NCBI RefSeq assembly: GCF_900103735.1
Contig: NZ_FMXE01000016.1
Location: 69,844-104,601 of the forward strand
DNA from: Algoriphagus alkaliphilus
Lineage (GTDB): Bacteria; Bacteroidota; Bacteroidia; Cytophagales; Cyclobacteriaceae
Reading direction: 5' to 3'
DNA length: 34,758 bases
The position numbers were made by a program, and so were the translations under genes. The notes beneath the pieces were generated by a model. The model was not told the DNA's origin. It searched no databases and worked only from the letters and a program-made list of their open reading frames with translations. Shown here piece after piece: positions 33,217 to 34,758 of this stretch. Position 1 is the first letter of the stretch. Each line of letters opens with the position of its first letter.

Positions 33217-34292
33217 TGCTTGATCAGGTGCATGGTTTCCAAAGTCAAACCGGGGCCAAAACCCATTGACAATATCTCCCCTTCTACCAGGGGATCCTTC
33301 ATCATCCGCTCCAAAACAAACAGGATAGTGGCAGAAGACATATTCCCAAATTGTTTTAATACCTGCATTGCGTGAAAATTTACTTCAGGACCGAGTTCAA
33401 ATGCCTCCTGGACTTTTTGCAAGATTTGCTTCCCGCCCGGATGAATCGCAAAGTTCTGGATCTGGCTTAGCCTGAACTTTTTTTCAAAAACATCTTTAAG
33501 TTCCCGGATCCCTTTGTCCAGTAGTGCGGGAATGTATTTGCTAAGCCTCATTTCAAAACCAAAATCACCAATACCCCAAGCCATATCCTGCTCCCCTTCT
33601 CTGAAGACCTGACTGAGATATGAATTGATTTTCAGGCCTTTCTCAGAATTCATCACCAAAGCAGCGGCAGCACCGTCTCCAAACAGGGAATTTGCAAGGA
33701 TATTATCCTCTGTATAATCTTTCTGAAAGTGAAGTGTACACAACTCGACCGAGACTACCAAAACCTTTGCCTCCGGCTCAGCTCGGAGAATTTTATCAGC
33801 GAGCTTCAATCCTGTAAATGCGGCATAGCAACCCATAAAATGAACACAATAGCGCTCTACCTCATCCTCAAGCCCGAGTTTAGCCATGAGCTCAAGCTCC
33901 ACCCCCGGCGCAACCATCCCTGTACAAGAGACCAAAATCAGATGAGTCAGGGACTTGGCAGCTACACCGGTTTGATCCAGGCAGGAGATCGAGGCTGATG
34001 CAGCAAGTCCGGGAGCCGTCCGCCGGAACACTTCCATTCTGGCCTTGGTCCCCGGAAAGGGGAGAAGTTGCTCATTTTTAGGGAAAAAAGAGAAATCTTC
34101 AATGAGTAACTTATCAAAGTCCTCCAAGGCACTGTGCCGGAAATTGATGCCTGACATGCGATAAAATATACCGAGCTTTCGACTGTCGGTCTCGTCCAGC
34201 TGATGGGCCAGCTTCATAAATCGGGCTATTTCTGCCTGGGGAATTGGGGTTCCCGGATTGGAAAGCCCGATGCTGACAATACTGGAATTCAT
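33213..34292 (-). CDS. Type III polyketide synthase (chalcone/stilbene synthase superfamily)
   Basis: A 359-residue homodimeric-type ketosynthase that extends an acyl-CoA starter with malonyl-CoA and cyclises the chain. The catalytic triad is present in its usual contexts: Cys155 in VHFMGCYAAFTG, His284 in FAIHPGGK, Asn317 in FGNMSSAT. The C-terminal GFGPGLTLE loop is also typical. Starter and product cannot be told; bacterial relatives make alkylresorcinols, alkylpyrones or similar lipids. The ATG at 34292 (MNSSIVSIGL) is preferred to the TTG directly upstream. It leads a minus-strand operon with the methyltransferase. Confidence 0.96.
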   Translation of the reverse strand: MNSSIVSIGLSNPGTPIPQAEIARFMKLAHQLDETDSRKLGIFYRMSGINFRHSALEDFDKLLIEDFSFFPKNEQLLPFPGTKARMEVFRRTAPGLAASASISCLDQTGVAAKSLTHLILVSCTGMVAPGVELELMAKLGLEDEVERYCVHFMGCYAAFTGLKLADKILRAEPEAKVLVVSVELCTLHFQKDYTEDNILANSLFGDGAAAALVMNSEKGLKINSYLSQVFREGEQDMAWGIGDFGFEMRLSKYIPALLDKGIRELKDVFEKKFRLSQIQNFAIHPGGKQILQKVQEAFELGPEVNFHAMQVLKQFGNMSSATILFVLERMMKDPLVEGEILSMGFGPGLTLETMHLIKQ

Positions 34293-34295
34293 CAA

Positions 34296-34758
34296 ATCAA
34301 GTTAAGCGAATATTTCTAAATTGGGACTCATTCAATACAACCATCCTGCCAAGAGAAGGTTAAACTTTAAAATTAAATGATGGGGAAAAGTGCTCCTTTT
34401 TAGGCAAAAAAAAATTGGTCTGGAATTACCTTCAATATTGGATTGATTTTTTGATGAGATAAGAGCGTCAGTCTGCCGTGGCAGAGGGGTCGGAATAAAA
34501 CTCCAACGATGAAATAGAAACCAATGACCACGGAGTGGTCAAACCTCTCAATAACCCTAGGTGCAACCTAGGGATCCGTGCAACCTGATCTTAGAAACCA
34601 ACCCTGCAAGGCATTGGCGTTAACTTAGCGATATATAATTTTCAGATCTTGTTGATAATGAGATCTTTTTCTTGTTTCATAGCAACAATATTTGGCTAGT
34701 GCCTCTATCGCCAGGCAAGGTTCATTTGGTTTGCTTTGTAATTCATTCAGAATTAGAA
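34296..34758. other. Non-coding end spacer with palindromes
   Basis: No credible gene in 463 bases. It holds a TCTGCC/GGCAGA hairpin (34472-34485), the REP/MITE-like element listed separately, and an AGATCT pair (34644-34649, 34661-34666) before a T-rich stretch. The first 170 bases, upstream of the polyketide synthase gene, are AT-rich and should carry its promoter, but I see no convincing TAnnTTTG match. The last 130 bases show nothing recognisable. Confidence 0.6.
34525..34624. repeat. REP/MITE-like palindromic element, copy B (inverted relative to copy A)
   Basis: TGACCAC/GTGGTCA hairpin (34525-34541), then CCCTAGGT/ACCTAGGG (34555-34562 and 34566-34573, 3-base loop), an AACCAACC stretch and GTTAAC (34619-34624). 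Read on the minus strand, the order and flanking words (GTTAAC, GGTTGG, CCTAGG palindrome, ATTGAGAGGTTTGACCAC) parallel copy A at 20385-20491. Confidence 0.6.

Overview
The window looks like a chromosomal segment from a Bacteroidota bacterium, most likely order Cytophagales (Algoriphagus/Cyclobacteriaceae-like). The reasons are the absence of Shine-Dalgarno sequences before most genes, several TAnnTTTG-type -7 elements, the protein families present (carboxypeptidase-like/plug/OMP beta-barrel receptor, DUF6702, HupE-M1 peptidase pair, two-domain NIPSNAP, MutS-like ATPase with membrane segments, lmo0937-type mini-protein), and intergenic spacers full of degenerate palindromic repeats. The genus is inferred from family content only. 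I see no rRNA, tRNA, insertion sequence transposase or CRISPR array.

Region 1 (1-11.65 kb, + strand) is the 3' part of a nonribosomal peptide synthetase locus: a synthetase entering the window inside a condensation domain (C-A-T-C-A-T-TE), then an outer-membrane receptor/beta-barrel protein, a MATE exporter and a Sfp-type phosphopantetheinyl transferase. The last three genes overlap by a few bases. Together they could activate the carrier domains, build and release a peptide, and move it across the envelope. A bidirectional terminator closes the locus.

Region 2 (11.8-19.1 kb) has a minus-strand run (DUF6702 protein, OmpR-type response regulator, sensor kinase, Omp85-like barrel) divergent from a plus-strand HupE/UreJ-like membrane protein and a large M1 metallopeptidase.

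Region 3 (19.1-21.1 kb) has a NIPSNAP protein and about 1 kb of non-coding repeat debris, including a perfect 40-bp palindrome and a REP/MITE-like element that recurs, inverted, at the far end of the window.

Region 4 (21.1-27.6 kb, - strand) is housekeeping: an M20 amidohydrolase, a Fic AMP-transferase with a C-terminal winged helix and a striking operator-like array over its start, a 49-residue membrane protein, purE and purK (overlapping), a 50-residue lmo0937-type membrane protein and a MutS-like ATPase.

Region 5 (27.6-32.4 kb, + strand) holds a probable metal-homeostasis operon (small secreted OB-like protein, COG0523/CobW GTPase, 54-residue conserved-looking protein), a lipoprotein, a nitroreductase, and then the most unusual feature: a four-unit A-B-B-A tandem array of 89-95 bp elements. 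Each unit can fold, with a compensatory change in its closing stem. The array abuts the start codon of a second lipoprotein, paralogous to the first, that is broken by an in-frame TAA.

Region 6 (32.4-34.8 kb, - strand) is a type III polyketide synthase and an overlapping SAM methyltransferase, followed by a repeat-rich spacer to the window end.
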